Assembly: GCF_027497255.1 (NCBI RefSeq)
Contig: NZ_CP114903.1
Span: 1,550,001 to 1,614,000 of the forward strand
Reading direction: 5' to 3'
DNA: 64,000 nucleotides
DNA from: Micromonospora sp. WMMD882
Lineage (GTDB): Bacteria; Actinomycetota; Actinomycetes; Mycobacteriales; Micromonosporaceae
This document shows, piece by piece, positions 35,739 to 45,270 of the stretch. The notes beneath the pieces are model-generated. The model did not search any database, was not told where the DNA came from, and saw only the letters and a list, made by a program, of their open reading frames with translations. The position numbers were made by a program, and so were the translations under genes. The first letter of the stretch is position 1. Every line of letters starts with the position of its first letter.

Positions 35739-38700
35739 ACGCCCTCCTCGGCGATCAGGGTGTCCAGCAGGGCGTCGACCTCGCTGTCGGAGAGGTCGTC
35801 GATGCTGGCGAGCAGGTCCTGCGGGGTCGGCGCGGCGGGACCGATCCGGTCGGCCGGGCCGACCCGCTCGACGCCGTCCGGGCCGGGTCCCGCCCCGACG
35901 GTGAGCAGCTCGGCGAGCCCGGCGACGGTCGGCGCGCCGAAGAGCCGACGCAGCGGCAGGTCGACGCCGAACGTGGCGCGGATCCGGGCGATGAGCCGGG
36001 TCGCGGTCAGCGAGTGCCCGCCGAGGGCGAAGAAGTTGTCGTGCGCCCCGATGTCGGGGCGGCCGAGCACGTCCCGCCACAGCGCGGCGAGCTGCTCCTC
36101 GACCGGGCCGCGCGGGGCGGTCGGGCCGGTGGCGGTGGTCTCCCGCCAGGTCGGCTCGGGCAGGGCCCGCCGGTCCAGCTTGCCGCCGGCGGTACGGGGC
36201 AGCGCGGCGACCCGGACCAGGGTGGCCGGCAGCATGTACTCGGGCAGCCGGCGGGCCAGGGCGGCCCGGACGTCCGGCCAGAGCTGCGCCGGGTCGGCGT
36301 CGGTGACCGCGTACGCGGCGAGCCGCACGTCGACGCCGGCGCCCCAGGTGGTGACCGCGGCGTCGGCGATGCCCGGCTGGTCGCGCAGCGCGGCCTCGAT
36401 CTCGCCCAGCTCGATCCGGAAACCGCGCACCTTGACCTGCTGGTCGGCCCGGCCGAGGTAGTCGAGCCGGCCGTCGGGCAGCCGCCGGGCCAGGTCGCCG
36501 GTGGCGTACCGCCGACTGCCGGGCGGGCCGAACGGGTCGGGGCGGAACCGGTCGGCGGTCAGCCCGGGACGGCCGTGGTAGCCGCGGGCCACCCCGGTGC
36601 CCCCGATGTGGATCTCCCCGGCCACGTCCTCGGGCACCGGCCGGCCGGCCGGGTCGAGCAGGTGGATCCGGGTGTTGGCGACGGGACGGCCCAGGTCCAC
36701 CGGGCCGGCCGCGCCGACCGGGCCGATCGAGGAGTAGATCGTGGTCTCCGACGGCCCGTACCCGTTGAGCAGCCGGGCCCCGTCGGCGCGCAGCGCGTCG
36801 GCCAGGTCCCGGGGCAGCGCCTCGCCGCCACTGATCCGCGACCGGATCCCGGCCGGCACGCCGCCGGGCGTGGCGGCCAGCATCCGCCAGCTCGCCGGGG
36901 TGGCCTGGAGGACGGTGACGCCCCGGTCGACGCAGGCGGCCCGCAACGCGGCCGGGTCCCGGGCCGTCTCGGCGTCCAGCAGCTCGATCCGCGCGCCGGC
37001 CAGCAGCGGCAGCGCCAGCTCGACGACGGAGATGTCGAACGCCGGCGTGGTGATCGCCGCGACCCGGTCGGCGGGGGTGAGCCCGAGCAGCCGGTGACCG
37101 TCGAGCAGCAGGTTCACCACCGCCCGGTGGGTGACCGCGACACCCTTGGGCGTGCCGGTGGAGCCGGAGGTGTAGAGCAGGTACGCCAGGGCGTCCGGGT
37201 GCCCGACCGGCGGCGACGGCTCGGTCGGCGGGTCGGCCGGGTCGAGCTGGTCGAGGCGGAGCACGACCGGCGCGACCCCGGCCCCGGCGACCGCCTCGGC
37301 GGCGCGCGCGGCCCCGGCGGCGTCGGTGAGCAGGACCGGCACGGCGGCGTCGGCCAGCATGGTGGCGAGCCGGCCGGCCGGCAGGGTCGGGTCCAGCGGC
37401 AGGTAGCCGCCGCCGGCCCGCCAGACGGCGACGATCGCCGCGACCAGGTCGACGCCACGGTCGAGGCAGAGCCCGACCGGCACGTCCGGCCCGACGCCGT
37501 GGGCGCGGAGCAGACCGGTGAGCTGGCGCGCCCGGTCGGCGAGCTCCCGGTGGGTACGCGTGCCGTCCGGCCCGGCGACCGCGACGGCGTCCGGGTCGGC
37601 CGGCGGGTACCGGTCGAGCAGCTCGCCGACGCCGGTCACGTCGGGCAGCGGCAGGTCGACGCCGTCGCCGGCGCGCAGCAGCCGGTCCCGCTCGACGGCG
37701 TCCAACAGCGGCAGCTCACCGACCGGGACGTTTGGTTGGTCCAGGGCGGCGGCGAGCAGGGTGAGGTACCGGTCGGCGAGCCGGCGGATCCGGGGCTCGT
37801 CGTACAGGTCGGCGCGGTAGGTGATCCGGCCGCGCAGCCCGTCCGGCCGGTCCTCGACGGTCAGGGTGAGGTCGAACTTGACGGCGCCGTTCTCCCAGAG
37901 TCGTGGGTCGATCCGCAGCCCGGCGGCGGTGACCGCCGCCGGCGGCTCGTCGAGGGCGAACATCACCTGCGCCACCGGGGCGTGGGCGAGGCTGCGGGTC
38001 GGGGCGAGCCGGTCCACGATCCGGTCGAAGGGGACGTCCTGGCGGTCCTGCGCGGCGGTGGCCGAGGCGCGGGCCCGGGCGAGGACGTCGGCGGCGTCGG
38101 TCCGGTCGGTGAACCGGGCGCGCAGCGCGAGGGTGTTGGCGAAGAAACCGACCACGTCCCGGGTCTCCGGGCGGGTCCGCCCGGCCACCGGCACGGCCAC
38201 CAGCAGGTCGTCGGCGCCGGTGAGCCGGTGCAGCAGCATCTGGAAGCCGGCCAGCAGCCGGGTGAAGAGGGTGCCGTCCCGGGCGGCCCGCAGCCGGGCC
38301 GTGAGGTCGTCGGGCACCACGAAGCCGACCTCGCCGCCGGTGTCGGTCTGCTCGGCCGGGCGGGGCCGGTCGGCGGGCAGGTCCAGCAGGGTCGGCGCGC
38401 CGGCCAGCTCGGCGTGCCAGAAGTCCAGGTCGGCGTCGAACGCGCCCCGCTCGTCCTGTTCCCGCTGCCAGACGGCGAAGTCGGCGTACTGCACCGGTGG
38501 CGGGGGCAGGTCGGGGGTGGCTCCGGCGACCGCCGCCGCGTACCCGGCGGCCAGCTCGCGGAACAGCACCCCGAACGACCAGCCGTCGGCCACCGCGTGG
38601 TGCACGACGACGGTGAGCACGTGGGCGTCGGCGGGCCGCCGGATCAGGCCGAACCGGGTCAGTGGGCCGGCGGCCAGGTCGAACGGCTCGCGCGCGGCGG

Positions 38701-39001
38701 CGGAGACGAGGCCCCGCCAGGCGTCGCCGGGCCCGGCGTCGACGACCGGCAGCCGCGTCGGCGCGGCCGGCACGACCACCTGCGCGGGCTCACCGTCGAC
38801 GGCGGTGAAGTGGGTACGGAGGGTCTCGTGCCGCTCGACCAGCCAGGTGAGGGCGGTCTCGAGGGCGGTCACGTCGAGTGGGCCGGTCAGCTCGACCGCC
38901 CAGGCGATGTGGTACGTCACCGCGCCCGGGTCCATCTGGTCGAGCATCCACAGTCGACGTTGGGTGAACGACGACGGCAGAACGTAGGTTTCGGTGTTCA
39001 T
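35735..39001 (-). CDS. NRPS module C-A-PCP
   Basis: This 1088-residue single module has a condensation domain of about 5-430 with HHAVADG, an adenylation domain of about 450-930 (LYTSGSTGTPKG, NGYGPSETTIY) and PCP ALGGHSLTATR at about 1005, ending in an acidic helix. The start is ATG 39001 (MNTETYVLPSSF), overlapping the upstream stop by 4 nt; a longer open frame upstream belongs to the reading of the neighbouring gene and is not used. The by-eye specificity code is D-I-V-Q-I-G-G-I-Y, unassigned. It follows the LanB-fused module, so it most likely receives that module's product. Confidence 0.92.
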   Translation of the reverse strand: MNTETYVLPSSFTQRRLWMLDQMDPGAVTYHIAWAVELTGPLDVTALETALTWLVERHETLRTHFTAVDGEPAQVVVPAAPTRLPVVDAGPGDAWRGLVSAAAREPFDLAAGPLTRFGLIRRPADAHVLTVVVHHAVADGWSFGVLFRELAAGYAAAVAGATPDLPPPPVQYADFAVWQREQDERGAFDADLDFWHAELAGAPTLLDLPADRPRPAEQTDTGGEVGFVVPDDLTARLRAARDGTLFTRLLAGFQMLLHRLTGADDLLVAVPVAGRTRPETRDVVGFFANTLALRARFTDRTDAADVLARARASATAAQDRQDVPFDRIVDRLAPTRSLAHAPVAQVMFALDEPPAAVTAAGLRIDPRLWENGAVKFDLTLTVEDRPDGLRGRITYRADLYDEPRIRRLADRYLTLLAAALDQPNVPVGELPLLDAVERDRLLRAGDGVDLPLPDVTGVGELLDRYPPADPDAVAVAGPDGTRTHRELADRARQLTGLLRAHGVGPDVPVGLCLDRGVDLVAAIVAVWRAGGGYLPLDPTLPAGRLATMLADAAVPVLLTDAAGAARAAEAVAGAGVAPVVLRLDQLDPADPPTEPSPPVGHPDALAYLLYTSGSTGTPKGVAVTHRAVVNLLLDGHRLLGLTPADRVAAITTPAFDISVVELALPLLAGARIELLDAETARDPAALRAACVDRGVTVLQATPASWRMLAATPGGVPAGIRSRISGGEALPRDLADALRADGARLLNGYGPSETTIYSSIGPVGAAGPVDLGRPVANTRIHLLDPAGRPVPEDVAGEIHIGGTGVARGYHGRPGLTADRFRPDPFGPPGSRRYATGDLARRLPDGRLDYLGRADQQVKVRGFRIELGEIEAALRDQPGIADAAVTTWGAGVDVRLAAYAVTDADPAQLWPDVRAALARRLPEYMLPATLVRVAALPRTAGGKLDRRALPEPTWRETTATGPTAPRGPVEEQLAALWRDVLGRPDIGAHDNFFALGGHSLTATRLIARIRATFGVDLPLRRLFGAPTVAGLAELLTVGAGPGPDGVERVGPADRIGPAAPTPQDLLASIDDLSDSEVDALLDTLIAEEGV

Positions 39002-42000
39002 CTTCCCGCCTGGTTGCGGTGTGGACGGTCCGGCCGCCGGTCGGTGGCCGGGTTCGCCGCGCCGGTCGACGCGACGCCGGCCGGTGCGGGGGTACGGGTG
39101 TCGACGGCGACGAGGCGCAGCTCGGCGGTGCCGGGTCGGCCCCGCGCGTCGGTGAGCCACGCCTGTTCCGGGGTGGGCAGCATCTCGGTGAGCCGTACGG
39201 TGGCCGCCGGGTCGGCGGCGACGGCGCGGCGTACCGCGCGGGCGAACACGTCGACCGAGGCGAGGCTGGCGAGGTCGAGGTGGAACGGCTTCTCCTCCGC
39301 CGGGCTCTTGACGAAGACGTGCCGGGGCAGGTGGTGTTCCCGCTGCCAGCGGCGGACCCGACGGAACCGCTCGTCCTCGTCGGCCAGTCCGGCGACGTCG
39401 AGGCCGGCGGCGGCGAACCGCCAGCTCTCCCGGGCCAGGACCACCCGGTCCACGGTGATCCGGGGCTGGTGGTCGGCGGGTCGCCGGATGTCGAAGCGTT
39501 GCACCAGGTGCATCATCAGCGCCTCGCCGAGCGCCTCGGCCAGCGGCAGCCGGTGTCGTCCGTCCCGGCTGGACACGGTCAGCACCCCGGCCTCCGGAGC
39601 CAGCACGCAGTCCGCGACCGGCACGGACGTGGCCGGGTCGAGGCCGCAACTGTCGTGACCGAAGACCAGGCGCAGGTCCCGGCCGGTGACCAGGTGGTCG
39701 GTGAGTCGGGACGACGCGCCGCCCTCCTCCCCGGTTGCGGCCAGCACGAGCCGGCCCTGCGGCAGGTCGGCGGTCATCGCGGCGGACAGCTCCGCCGGCG
39801 CGGGGTGCTGGGCGACGAAGAGCGCGGAGCGGAGCGTGTTGACGCCCGGATGCACCTCGCCGACCACCCAGTGGTAGTCGCCCCGGGCGACCGCGTCGGG
39901 GTCGGTGGCGGCGAGCAGCACGTCCGGGCTGTGCTGGTAGGCCCCGGTCCAGCCGGGCCGGGGCGCGGCGAACGCGGCCCGTACGGTGTCGCGCAGCTCG
40001 GCGGAGGTGGCGGTGATCCGGTGGTCGACCGGCTCGGGCAGGATCCGCGCCCACCGGTCCTGCAGGCCGCGTGCCACCGGCGCGACGAGGTTCTCCGGCG
40101 GGTCGAAGAGCAGGTCGTTGACCCACAGCCAGTAGTCGGCGAAGGAGACGGTCGCCGAGCCGACCCGGGCCGCCAGGTCGCGGTACCGTTCCGCGCAGGC
40201 CCGCCGGAACAGCGCCGCCCCGGCCGAGGTGAACCAGCGGGCGCTCTCCAGCAGCAGGCCCAACGCCGGCCAGCAGGTGGCGACCAGGTCGGGGGTGAGG
40301 GTGACCTCGACGGCGGAGCGGCAGTCCTCGTAGACCAGGGTCCGGCCGGCGTACACCTGCCCGGCCCGCCGGGTCGACGACGTGCCGGTGAGGGCGGTGA
40401 AGCGGGTCTCCAGCCCGGCGAGGGCGTCGCCGAGCCGGTCGGCGTCGCCGGCCGCCGCGGCCACCTCGTCGCGGGCCCGCTCCAGGTCGTCGAGGACAGC
40501 CAGGGCGGGTCCCCGGACGGCCGGGTCGTCGACGGCGGCGAGCCGGGCGCGCAACGCCCGTTCCGGCCGCAGGTCCTCCTTGGACACCTCCAGCGACCAG
40601 GTGATCCGTCGGGCGTCGCGCAGCTCGGCGAGCAGCCGGTAGACCTCCTCCGGGTCACCGACGTCGCTGTCCGGGTCGGCGACCAGGTCGGCGGCGATCG
40701 CCCCGGCCGGTCGAACGCCGTCGCAGGCGCGCAGCAGCCGGGCGGTCAGCGGGCTCAGCGGGAGCGGCGGCGTCAACGGCAGACGCAGCTCGTCGTCGAC
40801 GACGGCCAGGAACGGCATCCGGCGGGGCACCAGCCACGGCCTCAGCCGAGGGTCCCGGACGGCGAGCGCCCCGGCCACCTCGGTCACCGCCCAGCTCTCG
40901 AAGTAGACGGTCCGGACGGCCAGCGGCGTCGGACCGTGCCGGACGGCCAGCGGGGTCGGCTGGTCGGCGATCCGGGCCCAGCCCACCGGCCCGAAGAACC
41001 CGATGGTGTCGTTCTTGGCGCAGTAGCGTTGCAGGTAGCTGGCGACCAGCGCCTCGTGCTGACGGTGCCGGGACCCCCCGGTGGAGGTGCGCAGCGCGTC
41101 CACGCCGCTGCGCAGGGCGTGCCGGTTCTGCCAGGTCACCGCCTCCCGGAAAGCCGGGTCGGCGGCAGCGGCGCGCAACGCGGCGGATCGCCGTCGGGCG
41201 GCCGTCTGGTACGTGTCGCGGTACCCGGTGAGCGCGGCGTCCCGCTCGTCGTACGCGGCGCACAGGTCCGCGTGGGCGCGCGTCAGCGCCCCGCCGTCGA
41301 CGCTCGCCGCGTCGGCGGGCAGCGGCTCCGGCGGCGCGTCCCGCCGGACCTGCCGGACGGCCCGGTTCCATCGGGCCCGCTCGCCGGGCGGGCTGGCGGT
41401 ACGGGCCTGACGCAGCCGTTCGGCCAGCTCCCGGCGGGCCCGGGTGAGCCGCTCCTCGGCGACGAGCGCCGCGTCGGCGGCGGCGACCAGATCCGGGTCG
41501 CCGAGGGCGGTCAACGTCCCGACGGGAAAGCCGGCGGCCCGGAGGCCGATCCAACGCCACAGCGCCCACGGCCCGTCCTCCGGCCGGACCAGGTGCCCGG
41601 CGCCCCCACCGGCCGACACCGAAGCGGCCGGCGCGGACCCAGGCGACGCGGACACGTCCGGCGCGGGACCGGCAGGACCACCCGACGCCGCGCCATCCGA
41701 CGCGGGACCAGCCGACGCGGGACCAGCCGGCGGGCCGGCTGGCGCTGTCGGCGACGGCCCGGAGCGGTAGGCGGCGCGGTCCCGGCGGACCACCCCGGCG
41801 GCGCTGGCGGCCCGGCTGCCGGCGGTCGGTCCGGCGCCGATGACGGCGGCCAGACCGGCGAGCGTCGGATGGTCGTAGACGGCGCGGACCGGGATCTCGA
41901 CGCCGAACCGGTCGGTGACCGCGAAGGTAAGCCGGGTGGCCAGCAACGAGTTCCCGCCCAGCACGAAGAAGTCGTCGTCCACGCTGGCGGGCACGGCGCC

Positions 42001-44997
42001 GAGCAGCTCGGCCCAGACGGCGGCCAGCCGGAGCTGCACCGGGTCGGACGGGCCGGCGGCCGGCGGGCGGGCGGGGCGCCCCGGCAGCGGCAGGGCCCGC
42101 CGGTCGACCTTGCCGTTGCGGGTCAGCGGCAACACGGGCAACACCTGGTGGACGGCGGGGCGCAGGTGGGCGGGGAGCCGCCCGGCGACGTGGTCCGCCA
42201 GCTCCGACGGCGTCGGCGGGGTGACCCCGGGGCGCGGGGTCACGTAGCCGAGCAGTCGACGCCGCTCCCCCGCCCCGTCGACCACCACCACGGCGTCCCC
42301 GACCGCGGGATGGTCCCGCAGCACGGCGGCGACCTCGCCCGGCTCGACCCGGAAACCCCGGATCTTCACCTGCTCGTCGATCCGGCCGAGGAATTCCAGG
42401 ACGCCGTCGGGACGCCAGCGGACCCGGTCGCCGGTCCGGTACATGCGCGCGCCGGGACGCGGGGCGAAGGGGTCGGGCAGGAACGCCGCCGCGGTGGCCG
42501 CCGGCCGACCGAGATAGCCGCGGGCCAGGCCGATGCCGCCGGTGTACAACTCGCCGGGCACCCCGACCGGCACCGGTCGACCCGCCGCGTCCAGGACGTA
42601 CACCGTGGTCCGGGGCACCGGCCGGCCGATCGGCACCGGGTCGGGCACGGCCTGCGGGTCGGTCATCGGGTGGACGCAGGTGAACGTGGTGTTCTCGGTC
42701 GGGCCGTACCCGTTGACCAGCGGCGCCCCGCCCCGGGCCCGCAGCGCGCGGCGGACCGCCTCCGCGGCGAGCACGTCCCCGCCGGCGAGGAGCTGCCCGA
42801 CCCCGGCCAGACAGCCCGGGTCGAACTCGACGAGCTGGTGGAACAGCCCGGCGGTGAGCCAGAGGACGCTGATCCGCTCCCGGCGCAGCAACCGGGCCAG
42901 CTCGGCCAGGTCGGGCGTGCCGGGCGGGGCCACCACCAGGCGGGCGCCGGTGGCCAGCGCCCCCCAGATCTCCAGGGTGGCCGCGTCGAAGGCGACCGGG
43001 GCGAGTTGGAGCAGCGTCTCGGTGGGGCCGAGCCGCAGGTAGCCCGGCTCGTGGACGAGGCGGACCACCGCGCCGTGACCGACGGCCACCCCCTTGGGGA
43101 CGCCGGTGGAGCCGGAGGTGAAGCTGACGTACGCCAACCCGGCGGGGTGGACCCGGCCGGGCGGGGCGGTCGCCGGCTGCTCGGCGGCGGCCCGCACGAG
43201 CTGGTCCAGCCGGAGCAGCCGGGGGGCGCCCGGCAGGTCGTCGGCGGCGAGCACCGGCGGGTCCCCGGCGACGGCGAGCAGTTGCCGGATCCGGGCCGGC
43301 GGGTCCCCCGGGTCCAGCGGCAGGTAGCCGCCGCCGGCCTTGAGCACGGCGAGGAGGGTCACCACCAGCTCCACCGACCGGGGCAGGGCCACCCCGACCG
43401 GCTCGTCCGGGCGGACGCCGGCGGCGACGAGCTGGCGGGCCAGCCGGTTGGCACGCTCCTCCAGGGCCCGGTAGCTGAGGGTGGCCCCGTCGGGGCCGGT
43501 CACGGCGACCGCGTCGGGTTGCCGGCGGGCGACGTCGGTGACCAGGTCCGGCACGGTGACCCCGGCCGGGTACGTCCCGGCGGGCACCGGGTCGCCGCCG
43601 GCGCGGAACCGGGTGAGCAGGGCCCGGTCGGTGGCGTCGAGCAGCGGCAGCGCGGCCACCGGCCGGTCCAGCCCGGCGGCGAGCCCGGTGAGAACGACCT
43701 CGAACTGACGCAGCATCGCGTCGGCCGCCGCGTCGTCCAGCCGGCGGCGGTCGTGGTAGAGCAGGACGGTCATCCTCGGCTCGCCGAAGACGCAGACGGT
43801 CACCGGAGGGCCGGGGTGCCGGCGCACCCGGGCGACCCGGTCTCCCCAGCCGGGCACCGAACGGCTCAGCGCGGTCTGCAGGTCGCGGTGCTCGTACATG
43901 AGCAGGGAGTCGAACAGCGGGGTACGGGCCGGCACGCCGGCCCAGCGGTGGATCCGGGCCAACGGGGCGAGCTGGTGGGGGCGCAGCTCGTCGAGGCGTC
44001 GACGGACCTCGCGCAGCCAGTCGCGTACCGGCTGGTCGGGGTTGATCCGGACGCGTACCGGCACCGTGTTGATCAGCAGGCCGAGCATCCGGTCGGCGCC
44101 GTCCACGGTGCCGTGCCGGCAGGTGCGGGTGCCGCCGAAGACCACGTCGGTCTCGCCGGAGTACCTGTGCAGCAACACCGACCAGGCGGCGGTGACCAGG
44201 GTGCCCACCGGCACGCCTGCGGCGCGGGCCGCCGCGGTCACCGCCGCGGTGACCCCGGTGGTGAAGGTGCGGCCCACCTCGCGGACCGAGTCGACCGTCC
44301 GGGGCGGCTCGTCCGGCCCGCCGGTCGACGGCAGCGGGACCAACGGCAGGGGGGTCGGCAACGGCACGCCGGCCAGGTGGGCGCGCCAGAACCGGCGGTC
44401 CTCGTCCAACGGGCGGGCGGCGGCCCAGACCGCGTAGTCGCGGAACGGCCGGCGGGCGGGCGGGTCGTACCGGCGACCGGCGACGATCGCGTCGTGCTCG
44501 GCGCAGACCTCGTCGAGCAGCAGGTGCACCGAGCGGCCGTCGAGGATGGCGTGGTGCAGGGTGACGGCGAGGGTGTGCCGGTCCGGCCCGTGGGTGAGCA
44601 GGGTGACCCGGACCAGCGGCGCGACCGAGGAGTCGAACCCGGCGGCGCGGTCGTCGGCGAGGAGCCGCGCCAACCGGTCGGCCTGGGAGGCGGCCGGTCG
44701 GCCGGACCAGTCGTGGTGCGTCACGGGCAGGTCCACCCGGGGTCGGACCTGCTGGGTCGGCTCACCACCGCCGGCCGGCCAGACGAACGCGGTACGCAGC
44801 GCCTGGTGCCGCTCGGTGGCCCGCTGCCAGGCGAGCCGCATGGCGACCGGGTCCAGGGGCGCCGGCCAGCGCACGGCCACCTGGAGGATGTCCACCCCTG
44901 AGCCGGGCTGGCGTTCGTGCGCGACGAGCATGCCCGGTTGGAGGGTGACGGTGCCGTACCGGCCGTCGACATCGGTTTCGGCGGGTGTAGCCGGCAC
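38998..44997 (-). CDS. NRPS C-A-PCP fused to a C-terminal LanB-like domain
   Basis: This protein of about 1999 residues comprises a condensation domain (about 30-430, HHAILDG), an adenylation domain (about 455-930, FTSGSTGVPKG, NGYGPTENTTF; by-eye code D-A-L-W-L-G-G-T-F, similar to valine-type codes), a PCP (DFFVLGGNSLLATR, about 1000), a Gly/Ala/Pro/Ser-rich linker of about 60 residues, and then about 880 residues of lantibiotic-dehydratase-like sequence (from PWALWRWIGLRAAGFPVG, including YLQRYCAKNDTIGFFGP, to EMLPTPEQAWLTDARGR). The LanB part lacks a SpaB_C-type elimination domain. GTG 44997 is chosen because AAGGAG lies 6 nt before it; the open frame reaches 45054. It is the first long gene after promoter 45121-45149. 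No loading domain precedes the C domain. Confidence 0.93.
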   Translation of the reverse strand: MPATPAETDVDGRYGTVTLQPGMLVAHERQPGSGVDILQVAVRWPAPLDPVAMRLAWQRATERHQALRTAFVWPAGGGEPTQQVRPRVDLPVTHHDWSGRPAASQADRLARLLADDRAAGFDSSVAPLVRVTLLTHGPDRHTLAVTLHHAILDGRSVHLLLDEVCAEHDAIVAGRRYDPPARRPFRDYAVWAAARPLDEDRRFWRAHLAGVPLPTPLPLVPLPSTGGPDEPPRTVDSVREVGRTFTTGVTAAVTAAARAAGVPVGTLVTAAWSVLLHRYSGETDVVFGGTRTCRHGTVDGADRMLGLLINTVPVRVRINPDQPVRDWLREVRRRLDELRPHQLAPLARIHRWAGVPARTPLFDSLLMYEHRDLQTALSRSVPGWGDRVARVRRHPGPPVTVCVFGEPRMTVLLYHDRRRLDDAAADAMLRQFEVVLTGLAAGLDRPVAALPLLDATDRALLTRFRAGGDPVPAGTYPAGVTVPDLVTDVARRQPDAVAVTGPDGATLSYRALEERANRLARQLVAAGVRPDEPVGVALPRSVELVVTLLAVLKAGGGYLPLDPGDPPARIRQLLAVAGDPPVLAADDLPGAPRLLRLDQLVRAAAEQPATAPPGRVHPAGLAYVSFTSGSTGVPKGVAVGHGAVVRLVHEPGYLRLGPTETLLQLAPVAFDAATLEIWGALATGARLVVAPPGTPDLAELARLLRRERISVLWLTAGLFHQLVEFDPGCLAGVGQLLAGGDVLAAEAVRRALRARGGAPLVNGYGPTENTTFTCVHPMTDPQAVPDPVPIGRPVPRTTVYVLDAAGRPVPVGVPGELYTGGIGLARGYLGRPAATAAAFLPDPFAPRPGARMYRTGDRVRWRPDGVLEFLGRIDEQVKIRGFRVEPGEVAAVLRDHPAVGDAVVVVDGAGERRRLLGYVTPRPGVTPPTPSELADHVAGRLPAHLRPAVHQVLPVLPLTRNGKVDRRALPLPGRPARPPAAGPSDPVQLRLAAVWAELLGAVPASVDDDFFVLGGNSLLATRLTFAVTDRFGVEIPVRAVYDHPTLAGLAAVIGAGPTAGSRAASAAGVVRRDRAAYRSGPSPTAPAGPPAGPASAGPASDGAASGGPAGPAPDVSASPGSAPAASVSAGGGAGHLVRPEDGPWALWRWIGLRAAGFPVGTLTALGDPDLVAAADAALVAEERLTRARRELAERLRQARTASPPGERARWNRAVRQVRRDAPPEPLPADAASVDGGALTRAHADLCAAYDERDAALTGYRDTYQTAARRRSAALRAAAADPAFREAVTWQNRHALRSGVDALRTSTGGSRHRQHEALVASYLQRYCAKNDTIGFFGPVGWARIADQPTPLAVRHGPTPLAVRTVYFESWAVTEVAGALAVRDPRLRPWLVPRRMPFLAVVDDELRLPLTPPLPLSPLTARLLRACDGVRPAGAIAADLVADPDSDVGDPEEVYRLLAELRDARRITWSLEVSKEDLRPERALRARLAAVDDPAVRGPALAVLDDLERARDEVAAAAGDADRLGDALAGLETRFTALTGTSSTRRAGQVYAGRTLVYEDCRSAVEVTLTPDLVATCWPALGLLLESARWFTSAGAALFRRACAERYRDLAARVGSATVSFADYWLWVNDLLFDPPENLVAPVARGLQDRWARILPEPVDHRITATSAELRDTVRAAFAAPRPGWTGAYQHSPDVLLAATDPDAVARGDYHWVVGEVHPGVNTLRSALFVAQHPAPAELSAAMTADLPQGRLVLAATGEEGGASSRLTDHLVTGRDLRLVFGHDSCGLDPATSVPVADCVLAPEAGVLTVSSRDGRHRLPLAEALGEALMMHLVQRFDIRRPADHQPRITVDRVVLARESWRFAAAGLDVAGLADEDERFRRVRRWQREHHLPRHVFVKSPAEEKPFHLDLASLASVDVFARAVRRAVAADPAATVRLTEMLPTPEQAWLTDARGRPGTAELRLVAVDTRTPAPAGVASTGAANPATDRRPDRPHRNQAGR

Positions 44998-45120
44998 GAT
45001 GAACTCCTTCACGTCCGGTGGGCCGGACAGAAACACCCGGAAGCGGCTGACCACGGTGAACCCGTTTCCTGACGCCGGTGACGGTATTGCTAAATGGCCG
45101 GCGGGGAATTGCTGACAAGC

Positions 45121-45149
45121 AAGCTACGAGAGCGGTCCAGGTCTGTCAA
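45121..45149 (-). promoter_or_regulatory. Sigma70-like promoter of the LanB-NRPS operon
   Basis: On the minus strand TTGACA (45144-45149) and TAGCTT (45121-45126) are separated by exactly 17 nt. Transcription would start near 45114, giving a leader of about 117 nt to the GTG at 44997. The sequence around it is AT-richer than the flanks. Confidence 0.65.
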
Positions 45150-45203
45150 CGGCTGGAATCAGCTTTTCCGGGCGGCTCCGTCGCCCGCCGCAATGCGGCA
45201 TAG

Positions 45204-45234
45204 TGTCCGCATTTTTCCCGGACAATGGCGGACA
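45204..45234. promoter_or_regulatory. Candidate operator of CGGACAA repeats upstream of NRPS promoter
   Basis: TGTCCGC (45204-45210) and GCGGACA (45228-45234) are inverted, and a further CCGGACA sits 10 bp from the latter, forming two direct CGGACAA copies one helical turn apart. It lies 55 to 85 bp upstream of the promoter -35 box on the minus strand. I do not know the binding protein. Confidence 0.4.
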
Positions 45235-45270
45235 ACACCCCGCCCGGCCGACGGGGTCGGTGGACGGGGG

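Noticed and set aside
39019..44901. Plus-strand open frame opposite the LanB-NRPS gene
   Set aside because: It is composed of low-complexity Gly/Arg/Gln/Val-rich translation and lies antisense to a well-supported NRPS and LanB-like domain.
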